Assembly (NCBI RefSeq): GCF_002082015.1
Contig: NZ_CP015109.1
Span: 2,261,001-2,325,000 of the forward strand
Source of the DNA: Sporosarcina ureae
GTDB lineage: Bacteria; Bacillota; Bacilli; Bacillales_A; Planococcaceae
Reading direction: 5' to 3'
DNA length: 64,000 nucleotides
The notes beneath the pieces were generated by a model. That model was given only the letters and a program-made list of their open reading frames with translations, had not been told where the DNA came from and ran no database searches. This document shows, piece after piece, positions 17,297-26,013 of the stretch. Position 1 is the first letter of the stretch. Each line of letters opens with the position of its first letter. Made by a program: the position numbers and the translations under genes.

Positions 17297-18178
17297 TTAT
17301 GAAGCTTCAGCATCTGGTGCCAGTCGCTTTTCCGTTTTCATGACAATGAAAATACTTGCTTCGTATAAAGCAATCATGGGAATGAGAATGATCAACTGGC
17401 TTAAGAAGTCAGGAGGCGTAATCAATGCAGACACTACACCGAGTGTCACGTACGACCACTTTCTCACTTTTTTCATTGTTTCGGACGTCAGAATACCTAT
17501 AGCGGACAGGAATAGAGCGACGATCGGAAGCTCGAACAGCAAGCCGATCGGCATCGTCGTCATGAGTAAGAAACGTGCGTATTCCTTTGCTGTAATCATG
17601 ACGTCGAAATTCATTTTACCGAGTTTCACTAGGAAGTTATAGCTCAGTGGATTGACTACGTAATAACCGAACGCGAGTCCGCCGACGAACAAGATCAGGA
17701 TGGCGGGGGAGTATAGGCTTAAGAAACGTCCTTCTTTCTGTGTAAGACCTGGCTTGACGAACTGCCAGAGGAAATGACAGACGAATGGGACAGATAAACC
17801 AAATGCCATCGCGGCAGAAATCGTCGTATAGAATGAAATGACTTCAAGTGGACTGAGGACAACCAGTGTATAGCCCCGTGTGACGTATGGGAACCACAGG
17901 TTGATTGTACTGAATACAGCAATGAAGAAAATCAAGAACACGACGACGCTTTTGATCAGTTGTTTCCGAAGGTCCGTGAGATGGTCGATGAGCGCAGGAT
18001 CTACGTCTTCTTTTTCATCTTTTGGTTCTTCCGGTTCGGGTTTCGGTTTTTTAGGTACAGCTTGTTGTTGAGTGGAAGAAGTCTCCGCAGAGTGATCGGG
18101 TAGCGCAGCTTCTTCATCTTTTGCCTTTTTGTCTAACGGGCTTGAATCTTTTTTGTTTTGATCACTATACGGATCCAT
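17297..18178 (-). CDS. tatC: Twin-arginine translocase subunit TatC
   Basis: A 293-residue protein with six predicted membrane helices. The TatC signature DHLTDLRKQL is at about residue 67, where the signal-peptide recognition site begins. Normal TatC is about 240-260 residues. This one has an extra cytoplasmic N-terminus of about 60 residues, highly charged and rich in Pro, Glu and Lys (for example KKPKPEPEEPKDEKEDVDP). The start is supported by GTAGGTGAC just upstream, so the extension appears genuine. It is the second gene of a tatA-tatC pair 12 bp apart. With TatA it exports folded proteins bearing twin-arginine signals. The likely dedicated substrate gene next to it is decayed. Confidence 0.95.
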   Translation of the reverse strand: MDPYSDQNKKDSSPLDKKAKDEEAALPDHSAETSSTQQQAVPKKPKPEPEEPKDEKEDVDPALIDHLTDLRKQLIKSVVVFLIFFIAVFSTINLWFPYVTRGYTLVVLSPLEVISFYTTISAAMAFGLSVPFVCHFLWQFVKPGLTQKEGRFLSLYSPAILILFVGGLAFGYYVVNPLSYNFLVKLGKMNFDVMITAKEYARFLLMTTMPIGLLFELPIVALFLSAIGILTSETMKKVRKWSYVTLGVVSALITPPDFLSQLIILIPMIALYEASIFIVMKTEKRLAPDAEAS

Positions 18179-18190
18179 CTTGTCACCTAC

Positions 18191-18415
18191 TTATTTTATG
18201 TCTTTTTTATCAGTTTCAATGGTCTTGGAAGGAGTAACAGTTGTCTTTTCTTTCTCCTCATCATCGCCCATGATATCTTTTGTCGCCTTTTTGAACTCTG
18301 CCAAAGTTTTACCGACTGCTGAGCCGACTTCAGGCAATTTACGAGGTCCGAAAAGAATCAAGATAATCACAAGGATAATAATGAGTCCAGGTACACCGAT
18401 TGCTGCTATATTCAT
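18191..18415 (-). CDS. tatA: Twin-arginine translocase subunit TatA
   Basis: A 74-residue protein with one N-terminal membrane helix (about 7-22), the hinge [10 protein letters not shown], an amphipathic helix ([16 protein letters not shown]) and an acidic tail. These are the textbook TatA/E features. The ATG at 18415 is used; a GTG directly before it at 18418 has better spacing (8 nt) to AAAGG and is equally possible. It forms the pore-like component with TatC. Confidence 0.95.
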   Translation of the reverse strand: MNIAAIGVPGLIIILVIILILFGPRKLPEVGSAVGKTLAEFKKATKDIMGDDEEKEKTTVTPSKTIETDKKDIK

Positions 18416-18441
18416 CACACATCCATCCTTTCCTACTTGAT

Positions 18442-18775
18442 TTAGACGAGTAATCTACCTCGCTTACAGTAATTCTGAATGCTTTCCGCAGTACGGTAAG
18501 CACGTGCACTGACTGTTGCAGTAGGGTTGTATTCACTATTATGAGCGAAATTGCCCGCACTCACAACAAATAAGTTTTGCACAATACATGAAGTTTAGAC
18601 CACTATAGTCGAAATTATCCTCGGTGAAATTAGTAATTGTCATACCGGGGGATTGTGCGGCCATGTTGTATTCATTGTCATACGATAAAAGCTCCGACAA
18701 TTCATTACATATAATCGAAAACTGTCGAAAGGGTAATAATCTTTTCATGCTATCAAACTTCTCACAATAGGTCAA
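18442..18775 (-). pseudogene. Decayed C-terminus of a GMC-family oxidoreductase
   Basis: The minus strand reads QNLFVVSAGNFAHNSEYN followed by PTATVSARAYRTAESI and a stop at 18442-18444. This is the classic GMC oxidoreductase end, with the catalytic His/Asn region and NPTATV. The upstream piece (SPGMTITNFTEDNFDYSGLN) is in another frame, so at least one frameshift is present, and the N-terminal FAD-binding part is absent. GMC/gluconate-dehydrogenase-type enzymes with a Tat-exported subunit commonly sit beside tatA-tatC in Bacillaceae (from memory). The order here suggests a lost Tat-dependent dehydrogenase. Confidence 0.75.
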
Positions 18776-18915
18776 ATGGTACTTCCATAAAAAGTATATT
18801 TATGAACGTGATGAATGCGAAGCCTTTTTCGCGACTGGTCAATTCCATAAGTCAGCTCACCTAAAAATAACAATATTATATTTTGAATAATTAGAAAATA
18901 AATATATACGTATCA

Positions 18916-18935
18916 TTTGAAACTTGGTAGAATAT
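18916..18935 (+). promoter_or_regulatory. Shared upstream element of the SLH paralogue family, copy 3
   Basis: TTTGAAACTTGGTAGAATAT, 52 bases before the start codon, matches the copy at 14047-14066 at about 13 of 20 positions. Here TGGTAGAAT looks like an extended -10 promoter box. Confidence 0.4.
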
Positions 18936-18987
18936 TAATAACAAGTAACCAACAGCCGACAAAATAACTCACTGAGGAGGAAAGATT

Positions 18988-20241
18988 ATGAACAAGATTA
19001 GTCGGATTTTCGTTTGGACTGTATTGCTCGTTATGCTTTCATTTGTATCATTTGGTTCCGCGCAAGCCGCAACACAAGAATTTCAGGACGTGTCGAAGAA
19101 TCACTCGAACTATGAAGCGATCCACTATTTACAAGATCGAGGCTTTATAGGGGGCTATCCAGACGGCACCTTCCGACCGCAAGATATGATTTCACGCAAA
19201 CACGTGGCGAAATTACTAGATCAAGCGCTGAAGTTACCCCAAGCAACAACTACCGTGACGTATGATGATGTACCGAAAAATCATCCATACTATAGCTCTA
19301 TCATGAAATTGACTGCAGCTGGCATTTTCAGTGGCGGTATGGATGGCTATTTCAATCCAGAAGCACCGATCACACGCATTCAGATGGCAAAAGTATTGGA
19401 TATCGCATTTGACTTGTATATGACGAAACAAAATGCGTTTTATGATGTGTATGTTGAACATTGGGGCTACACTCATGCAAATGCGCTAAAAGCAAGTGGT
19501 GTGGCGAGCGGTTATTCTGACGGTGAATTTAGGCCGAATGAACCCGTTACGCGCGCGCACTACGCACAGTTCTTATACGCAGCCATTAAGGTGAAAGAAG
19601 CTCGTCCCGCTACCGATCACGTAACAAAAGGGAAAGCATGGGATCTCGTCAATCGCAGAACGTTTGAACTGGAGAAGGCCATGCGTGATGCGCGGATGTA
19701 TCAATGGAGATATTCGGATATCGAATCGACTCTACGGATGAGTGCGACGAAAGCGTTTGTAGACGGAGATCTAAAAGGGTACTTCAATCCCAAATGCGAA
19801 GACTGCTACGCTAACGTCTTGCCCTATATTAACAATGAGCCATTGGTACGGTTCGAGTTTACACAACCCGATGCCAATACGCTGAATGTAAACACAGTGG
19901 AATTCCAAAATGGCTATTCCGTTGGCGGATATGTCGCCTATCAATTTAAAAAGCAAGACAACAAGTGGAAGATGAATTCGTTACAGTATACGAAGGTGGG
20001 TACGAAAAACTTCCAGCTGACAATCAATGAAGCCAAAAAAGTATTGGAAGCCGAGTATATTTCCTTTGGACATAAAAATTTGGTAGCTAAACATGTAACC
20101 ACTACTCAGCAAATTGAATTGGATCCGGTAACAGATGCGAAATACACATTTGACCAATATACATTCAATTTAGATTCGGATTACGGACGTTTCAAAGTGA
20201 AATTCAACTCTTCCGATGGCTTCACGTCGTTTGTGAATTAA
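18988..20241 (+). CDS. SLH-domain surface protein, paralogue 3
   Basis: A 417-residue protein homologous to the proteins at 14107 and 15548 but more diverged. The signal peptide (about 1-27) ends in AQAA. Three SLH repeats follow (PDGTFRPQDMISRKHVA, NPEAPITRIQMAK, NEPVTRAHYAQF). The shared C-terminal unit contains FTQPDANTLNVNTVEFQN and KNFQLTINEAKKV, and a CEDC pair near residue 267 corresponds to the CTHC of paralogue 1. AGGAGGAAAG precedes the start. A strong terminator follows, so it is expressed alone. Confidence 0.85.
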   Translation: MNKISRIFVWTVLLVMLSFVSFGSAQAATQEFQDVSKNHSNYEAIHYLQDRGFIGGYPDGTFRPQDMISRKHVAKLLDQALKLPQATTTVTYDDVPKNHPYYSSIMKLTAAGIFSGGMDGYFNPEAPITRIQMAKVLDIAFDLYMTKQNAFYDVYVEHWGYTHANALKASGVASGYSDGEFRPNEPVTRAHYAQFLYAAIKVKEARPATDHVTKGKAWDLVNRRTFELEKAMRDARMYQWRYSDIESTLRMSATKAFVDGDLKGYFNPKCEDCYANVLPYINNEPLVRFEFTQPDANTLNVNTVEFQNGYSVGGYVAYQFKKQDNKWKMNSLQYTKVGTKNFQLTINEAKKVLEAEYISFGHKNLVAKHVTTTQQIELDPVTDAKYTFDQYTFNLDSDYGRFKVKFNSSDGFTSFVN

Positions 20242-20309
20242 ATAAAGAAACGTGCGATCAAGATTTTGGAGCGGACACCACAGAAATAAGTATAGACATA
20301 GCAAAAAAA

Positions 20310-20353
20310 CAGCATGCCCCTAGTCTGGTTTTGACTGGTGGTATGCTGTTTTT
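20310..20353 (+). terminator. Terminator after SLH paralogue 3
   Basis: ACAGCATGCCCCTAGTC and GACTGGTGGTATGCTGT pair with two mismatches and are followed by TTTTT. Confidence 0.85.
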
Positions 20354-20526
20354 AATTGGGGATTACTACATAAGAAGGCCGTAACGTTTTTCGAGAAGTG
20401 TCATGATCGTTGAAGGAAAGTGGATCTGCAACATACATACATATAATTACTTAAGCAAGTGTCAAGTGAAAAAAACATTAAACTAGTCCAAAAATATTTA
20501 ATTATCAAATAACCATTCCCCGAAAC

Positions 20527-20575
20527 AGTGAAGTGTGATATATTACTAGTGAAGTGTGGTATATCACACTTCACT
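20527..20575 (+). promoter_or_regulatory. Palindromic operator before the amino-acid catabolic operon
   Basis: A perfect inverted repeat, AGTGAAGTGTG at 20548-20558 and CACACTTCACT at 20565-20575, encloses GTATAT. A further direct copy, AGTGAAGTGTGATATAT, lies at 20527-20543. Position 35-80 bases before the first gene, and the presence of a GntR/FCD regulator as the last gene of the operon, make it the likely binding site of that regulator. Confidence 0.7.
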
Positions 20576-20609
20576 ACATTTTGAATTCTATTGGGGAGGA
20601 GTACTATAG

Positions 20610-21770
20610 ATGAGAGCGCTTACAAATTCGGATTCATTAGAGTTACTACGTGATTTAATAAGAATACCTTCGGTTAACCCGGTTCTCGCACCAAATGAAG
20701 GCCACAATGAGGTTAAAATAGCGGAATTCGCAGTAGAGTGGCTTCGAAAACATCATATTCACGCAGAAATAGAGTTTGTGGAACCGGGACGGCCTAATGT
20801 ATATGCAGAACTGGGTGATGGAGACGGACCCACTCTATGTTTCTGTGCGCATCTAGATACAGTAGGAACAGAGGGAATGACCATTGCACCTTTTGAGCCA
20901 ACAGTTGAAGGAAATCGTGTATACGGTCGTGGAAGCTGTGATATGAAAGCAGGAGTTGCTTCTATAATGAGTGCAGCTGCCATACTTGCCGCAGAAGGAA
21001 CAGTCAAAGGTAAAGTGATTTTGGCATTAATATGTGATGAGGAGTATGCAAGTATTGGTGCTGATCATTACGTATTGCATCACAAAGCGGATGCTTGTAT
21101 CTTAACGGAACCAAGTGACTTGAAAATGGTTGTAGCCCACAGAGGATTTTTATGGGCGAAAATTACAACTACTGGCCGCAGTGCACATGGAGCAAGATGG
21201 GATTTAGGAGAAAGTGCAATTACTAAAATGGGTTCCATCTTGGTGGGCTTAGATCAATTCGATAAAAAAGTTCTGAGGGAAAGAAAGGATCCGCTAGTTG
21301 GACCGGCTTCCATGCATGTGAGTTTGGTAAACGGGGGAGTCGGAGTCTCGACATACGCACCGGAATGCCAAATTCATGTAGAGAGAAGAACGCTCCCAAA
21401 TGAAGATGCTGATGCGGTAAAAGCTGAAATTGAACAAGTTGTAAAAGAAGCTGTTGAAGGAGCGGAAGTGGAATGGTACTTCAAAAGAGACCCTCTACTT
21501 TGTGATGAAAATGCAGAAATAATTCAACACGCTACTAAAGCTTATGAAAAGGTAATGGGTCATGAAGTTGAAAAAATTGGTTGGGAAGTATGGACGGATG
21601 CGGCCGTTTTCCATCAAGCCGGAATACCTACAATAAATATCGGTGCCTCTGGTTTTGGACTTCATGAGCCTGTCGAATGGGTTGACTTTGAATCCGTTAT
21701 AAAAAACACAGATATACTCGTCGAGTCCGCCAAGTCATTTTTAAAAGCTGGCAGTAGCATCTCTAATTAA
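20610..21770 (+). CDS. M20 family deacylase (ArgE/DapE/YgeY-like)
   Basis: A 386-residue zinc hydrolase. Expected di-metal residues are visible: His and Asp in CAHLDTVG (about 73), Asp in GRGSCDMKAG (about 107), the Glu pair in CDEEYAS (about 140), and the last His in GLHEPVEWV (about 353). The dimerisation lid lies between. The family removes acyl groups or small blocking groups from amino acids. In E. coli the relative YgeY is encoded beside the diaminopropionate lyase YgeX, and a YgeX homologue is four genes downstream here. Some ectoine pathways use an M20 enzyme (DoeB) to deacetylate N-acetyl-diaminobutyrate. First gene of the operon; GGGGAGGAG lies 8 nt upstream. Confidence 0.85.
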   Translation: MRALTNSDSLELLRDLIRIPSVNPVLAPNEGHNEVKIAEFAVEWLRKHHIHAEIEFVEPGRPNVYAELGDGDGPTLCFCAHLDTVGTEGMTIAPFEPTVEGNRVYGRGSCDMKAGVASIMSAAAILAAEGTVKGKVILALICDEEYASIGADHYVLHHKADACILTEPSDLKMVVAHRGFLWAKITTTGRSAHGARWDLGESAITKMGSILVGLDQFDKKVLRERKDPLVGPASMHVSLVNGGVGVSTYAPECQIHVERRTLPNEDADAVKAEIEQVVKEAVEGAEVEWYFKRDPLLCDENAEIIQHATKAYEKVMGHEVEKIGWEVWTDAAVFHQAGIPTINIGASGFGLHEPVEWVDFESVIKNTDILVESAKSFLKAGSSISN

Positions 21771-21839
21771 TGGATTAAGTAAATAAAATCATAGGTGATA
21801 AATAATGCAAGAACAATAGGATTCGGGGAGGGTACATAT

Positions 21840-23339
21840 TTGAAAAAATCCACAGCAGGTTATTCAACACAATTAGGTTTAGTTGTTACACTCATTGCTG
21901 GATCAGTGGGTCTTGGTAACATCTGGAGGTTCCCAAGAATTGCAGCAGAGAATGGCGGTGGTACATTCATCGTAGCATGGGCTATTATGATGATTCTCGT
22001 ATGTCTACCTATTATGTTAGGTGAACACTCTATGGGACGAGCAACAAGACATGGGCTTCCTGGCGCATTTAAAGACTTTATCGGAAAAAAGTACACGTGG
22101 ATGGGCGTAGTCGTTGTGATCACCATGTTTGCTTTAAATGCTTATTATGGCGTACTAACAGGTTGGGTGTTCTACTATTTAGGTTTGTCCATCACCAATG
22201 GTTATGCGGGTGCGGATAAAGCAGAGCTTTTCGATAGGATTTCCGATGGTAATTTCACTATGGTAGTTATTTATGTCTCGTTAATAACTATAGCTTGTTA
22301 TATAGCATATAAAGGAATCAAAGGTGTCGAGAAAGTGTCAAAAGTTTTCCTGCCTATACTCTTTATTAGTCTGGCAATCGTCTCCATTTACTCCATCACA
22401 TTGCCGGGGGCTGGAGCAGGATTAAATTACTTATTTAGTTTTGATCCTTCACTCTTATTAGGTTCGAAAATTTGGTTGGAAGCTTTAACACAAGCAGTAT
22501 GGTCAGCAGGCGCAGGTTGGGGATTGGTGATTACGCTTGCTGTGTTTACCCGACCAAAGTCTGATTTGTCCTTAACAACCAGTATTCAGGTAGCAGGTGA
22601 CGGGTTAGTGGCACTCATTGCTGGTATGGCTGTGGTACCTGCTGTTTTCGCAATAACGCCATCTATAGAAGCTGCGCAAAATATTCTTACACAAGATAAT
22701 TTTGGATTGACATTTATTTCATTAACGAATCTATTTGAACAAATGCCTGGTGGGTATATTATAGGCGTTCTATTTTTCTTAAGTCTTGGTTTGGCTGCTT
22801 TTTCTTCCGTCATCGCAAGTGTCATGATCGTAGTGTTGCCAATGGCTGATTCGGGGATACCGAAGAAAAAAGCGATTATCTGGACATATTTGATCCTGAT
22901 TGTATGGGGACTTCCGTCAGTATGGAACCCTAGTTTCTTGGCTAACCAAGATTGGGTAGTCGGTCAAATGATGGTATTCGGTGCATTTTTATCTTGTTTC
23001 GCGTTATACAAATTTGGTGTCTCCAAAGTGAGGAAAGAGTTTATTAACAATCCATACACTGGCATGCCTATAGGTACCTGGTGGGAGTATTCCATTAAAT
23101 TCATAGCACCAATCATCATCTTGATCATGTTTGTTTGGTGGTCAATCCAGTCTATCGGTTGGAATGAACAATGGTGGAATCCATTTGCTCCTCTTAGTCT
23201 GGGTACGCTAATCATGCAAGGTGGTTTAATGTTGTTGATCAGTATTATCTTTAATAATCGAGTAAGTGATTCTATTAAAGAAAAGTATTATACAGGAGAA
23301 GGTTTCCCTGCAATTCCTAAAAACGATTACTCTGACTAA
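21840..23339 (+). CDS. Sodium-dependent NSS-family amino acid transporter, large subunit
   Basis: A 499-residue transporter with about 12 membrane helices. The NSS hallmark GSVGLGNIWRFP lies in helix 1, about residue 20, where sodium and substrate bind. The start is TTG at 21840, with GGGGAGGG 7 nt upstream; the frame extends 15 codons further without a better site. It is followed by a MetS-like small subunit, as in the Corynebacterium MetPS methionine system. Because the neighbours degrade diamino or acylated amino acids, the cargo is probably such a compound rather than methionine. Confidence 0.9.
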   Translation: MKKSTAGYSTQLGLVVTLIAGSVGLGNIWRFPRIAAENGGGTFIVAWAIMMILVCLPIMLGEHSMGRATRHGLPGAFKDFIGKKYTWMGVVVVITMFALNAYYGVLTGWVFYYLGLSITNGYAGADKAELFDRISDGNFTMVVIYVSLITIACYIAYKGIKGVEKVSKVFLPILFISLAIVSIYSITLPGAGAGLNYLFSFDPSLLLGSKIWLEALTQAVWSAGAGWGLVITLAVFTRPKSDLSLTTSIQVAGDGLVALIAGMAVVPAVFAITPSIEAAQNILTQDNFGLTFISLTNLFEQMPGGYIIGVLFFLSLGLAAFSSVIASVMIVVLPMADSGIPKKKAIIWTYLILIVWGLPSVWNPSFLANQDWVVGQMMVFGAFLSCFALYKFGVSKVRKEFINNPYTGMPIGTWWEYSIKFIAPIIILIMFVWWSIQSIGWNEQWWNPFAPLSLGTLIMQGGLMLLISIIFNNRVSDSIKEKYYTGEGFPAIPKNDYSD

Positions 23340-23378
23340 TACTGAAGGCAATACTTAAAAAGAAAGGGAGGCGCTTAC

Positions 23379-23504
23379 ATGACGCTTAATGCAATTATCA
23401 TGATGATTATTCTGTTAGGTATCTTTATTGGTGGTTTCGTCGTAATGCTTGCACGATTGTTGAAGCAGTCAAAAGCACAAGAAGTAGAACAAGAAATGGA
23501 TTAA
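23379..23504 (+). CDS. MetS-like small subunit of the NSS transporter
   Basis: A 41-residue protein with one membrane helix (about residues 5-26, IIMMIILLGIFIGGFVVML) and a charged tail rich in Gln and Glu. Size, topology and position directly after an NSS transporter match the MetS family of small subunits needed for MetP activity. AAAGGGAGG precedes the ATG. It is short enough to be missed by automated callers. Confidence 0.85.
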   Translation: MTLNAIIMMIILLGIFIGGFVVMLARLLKQSKAQEVEQEMD

Positions 23505-23527
23505 CAGATTTTTTGGGAGGCCATCAC

Positions 23528-24685
23528 ATGTCATACATTACATTTACAGAAGAAGATATAAATACAAGAGTGGTGGATTGTCAAAGGAAAATGGGAGAAC
23601 AAGGCTTTGATGCACTTCTTGTCTCTGCCGAAAGCAACCTAACCTACTACTGTAACTTCCATACACATGCACCGTGGACTACATTTACTAGATCGTCGTT
23701 TTTGTTTATTCCACGTACAGGTAAGCCGTTGTTATATGTCCATGTGTTTCAAGTGCCTGATGCGCAGCAAATTACTAAAGGTTGTGATGTCAGAGGTTAT
23801 GAAAGTTTAACAGGACCTACAGCCTTACAGCTAAAAGAGTTAATGGAAGAGTTAGGTATAGCAAATGGTTCGATTGGGATGGAAAAGGGCAACGAACAAG
23901 TAATCGGATTCCAGTTGAATTTATATGAGGAACTGAAGAGCGAGCTTCCGAACGTTCAATTCAAAGATGCTTCTTCCTTAATTTGGAGCCAAAGACTGAT
24001 TAAATCGTCCAAGGAGATTGCGTGCATTCGAAAAGCGTGTGAAGCGACAAGTTATGCTCATGATAAAGTGTTTGCGAATATTAAAGAAGGAATGACGGAG
24101 CGCGAAATCTCAAGACTCGTACAAGCGTACATGCTAGAAGGTGGAGCTGACTCACCTGGATTTGTCATCTTGACGTCAGGTGTAGAAAATTACGATAGAA
24201 TCAGTAAGACAGCTACTGACCGAATACTGGTCGACGGTGACTATATATTTTTAGACGTGGGTGCAAGATACAATGGCTATTGGTCCGATTTTTGCCGTAC
24301 AGGTGTAATTGGAGCTGCTAGTGAGGAAAGACAGGCCTACCAACAAAAAATACATGAAGTGACATTACGTGCGTCTGAAGTGATGCGACCAGGAGTTCCG
24401 GTAGCGGAAGTAGCAAGAGCATGTGCTAGAGAGATGGAGCGTGTGGGGATTGACGCGAACTTCGAGTGCGGTAGATTTGGACATGGCATGGGATTGATGA
24501 GTACGGAACCTCCGTCCATTACAATCTATGATGATACGGTATTGGAAGAGGGAATGATTATAAATCTGGAGCCGGGATTAGTTAACGAATTAGGAATTTT
24601 CAATCTAGAAGAAAACTTCGTTATTACAAAAGACGGTTCCGATATTCTTTCTGGAGGAAGCAGAGAACTTCATTCCACTATATAA
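23528..24685 (+). CDS. M24 family metallohydrolase (Xaa-Pro dipeptidase / ectoine-hydrolase-like)
   Basis: A 385-residue creatinase/aminopeptidase-P fold protein. The N-terminal domain covers about 1-155. The pita-bread domain keeps all five metal ligands: Asp in FLDVGARYNGYWSDF (two Asp), His in GRFGHGMGL, Glu in INLEPGL, and Glu in NLEENFVIT. The ATG at 23528 follows GGGAGG by 7 nt. Family members cleave X-Pro dipeptides, and the ectoine hydrolase DoeA/EutD has the same fold and length. The intact metal site favours a metallopeptidase activity, but the gene context (M20 deacylase and diamino acid lyase) fits hydrolysis of a cyclic or acylated diamino acid. Confidence 0.8.
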   Translation: MSYITFTEEDINTRVVDCQRKMGEQGFDALLVSAESNLTYYCNFHTHAPWTTFTRSSFLFIPRTGKPLLYVHVFQVPDAQQITKGCDVRGYESLTGPTALQLKELMEELGIANGSIGMEKGNEQVIGFQLNLYEELKSELPNVQFKDASSLIWSQRLIKSSKEIACIRKACEATSYAHDKVFANIKEGMTEREISRLVQAYMLEGGADSPGFVILTSGVENYDRISKTATDRILVDGDYIFLDVGARYNGYWSDFCRTGVIGAASEERQAYQQKIHEVTLRASEVMRPGVPVAEVARACAREMERVGIDANFECGRFGHGMGLMSTEPPSITIYDDTVLEEGMIINLEPGLVNELGIFNLEENFVITKDGSDILSGGSRELHSTI

Positions 24686-24755
24686 AATAAACATCACATC
24701 AATAGGCTACTATATTACGCAATTTTACTAACTATCTATAAGGGAGATATAAACA

Positions 24756-25970
24756 ATGACTATTATTGAACTCAAAGACTGTAAGATGATTAATGGAACA
24801 GGTGACGGCAGCAACCAAAATGATTTTCTGACGGTGCAAACTGCGGAAGAGGTCAGCAGGTTTTTCCGTACGGTGGAAGAATATCTACCTTCCTCTTTAG
24901 TATCACTGGATAATTTGGCAGAACGTCTTGGAATCAAAAAAGTATATGTTAAAGACGAGTCGAATCGAATGGGACTGAACGCGTTTAAAGTGATTGGTGG
25001 ATTATATGGCATCTCAAAGATTCTATGCGATGAATTAAAAGTTGATCTCAATGAAATAGACTTTGACTATCTGCTATCAAGTGATGTACATGAAAAAATT
25101 AAAGACTTTGTTTTTATTTCGGCTACAGATGGTAATCACGGAAAAGGTATTGCATGGATGGCGAAGAAATTAGGGTGCAAATGCGTAATCTATATGCCGA
25201 AAAATACAGTAGCGTCACGTGTAGAAGCTATTGAATCACTCGGTGGAACTGTTCACGTTACAGACGTGAATTACGATGACACTTTACGGCAAGTGGAGAA
25301 AATATCCAATGAGAATAATTGGTATCACGTGCAAGACCAAGCGTGGGATGACTACATCGAAATTCCAAATTGGATCTCAGAAGGATACATGCTAATTGCA
25401 CATGAAGCAAGAGAGCAGATGCTTGAAGACGGTACTACCGCTCCGACGCACATCATGACACAAGCAGGAGCGGGGTCCTTCGCCTTTGGTATTGCAGGCT
25501 ACTTCACCGATGCGTATAAAGAAAACAAGCCACATATGACGATCTTAGAGCCTGAAAATGCGGCATGTTATTTTGAATCTGTACGTAAAGGCAGTTATAC
25601 TACAGTAAGCGGGGATCTCGAAACCATTATGGCGGGATTATCAGTAGGAGAGCCGAATACAGAGGCGTGGAAAACGTTGCAATCTGTTACAGATGCTTAC
25701 ATCACGTTACCGGATTATGTATCGGCTAGAGGGATGCGCGTACTATCAAGTCCACTTGGTGATGATCAAAGAATTATATCTGGAGAGTCAGGTGCAGCCA
25801 ATGCTGTCGGATTATTGTCCCTGTTGAATTGTGCGGATGGTAAAAAGATGAGAGACGCACTGCAGTTGAATGAAGAATCTGTTGTCCTAGTTTTTAATAC
25901 GGAAGGGAACACGGATCCAGAAGGTTTTGAAAATATCATCTGGGGTGGTCATTACCCTACACCTAGCTGA
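24756..25970 (+). CDS. dpaL: Diaminopropionate ammonia-lyase (YgeX/DpaL-like)
   Basis: A 404-residue PLP enzyme of fold type II. The cofactor Lys lies in SNRMGLNAFKVIGG (about residue 76), and ATDGNHGKGIAW near residue 130 is the phosphate-contacting Asn-Gly loop region. The ending AGAGSF / GMRVLSSPLGDD / ISGESGAA pattern is that of DAP ammonia-lyase. The family converts 2,3-diaminopropionate to pyruvate and two ammonia, and also acts on D-serine in some species. AGGGAGA lies upstream. It gives the operon its presumed end products, nitrogen and pyruvate. Confidence 0.88.
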   Translation: MTIIELKDCKMINGTGDGSNQNDFLTVQTAEEVSRFFRTVEEYLPSSLVSLDNLAERLGIKKVYVKDESNRMGLNAFKVIGGLYGISKILCDELKVDLNEIDFDYLLSSDVHEKIKDFVFISATDGNHGKGIAWMAKKLGCKCVIYMPKNTVASRVEAIESLGGTVHVTDVNYDDTLRQVEKISNENNWYHVQDQAWDDYIEIPNWISEGYMLIAHEAREQMLEDGTTAPTHIMTQAGAGSFAFGIAGYFTDAYKENKPHMTILEPENAACYFESVRKGSYTTVSGDLETIMAGLSVGEPNTEAWKTLQSVTDAYITLPDYVSARGMRVLSSPLGDDQRIISGESGAANAVGLLSLLNCADGKKMRDALQLNEESVVLVFNTEGNTDPEGFENIIWGGHYPTPS

Positions 25971-26013
25971 CCATAAGGGTATAATGGATCCTAGCAGGGA
26001 GGAATGACACGAT

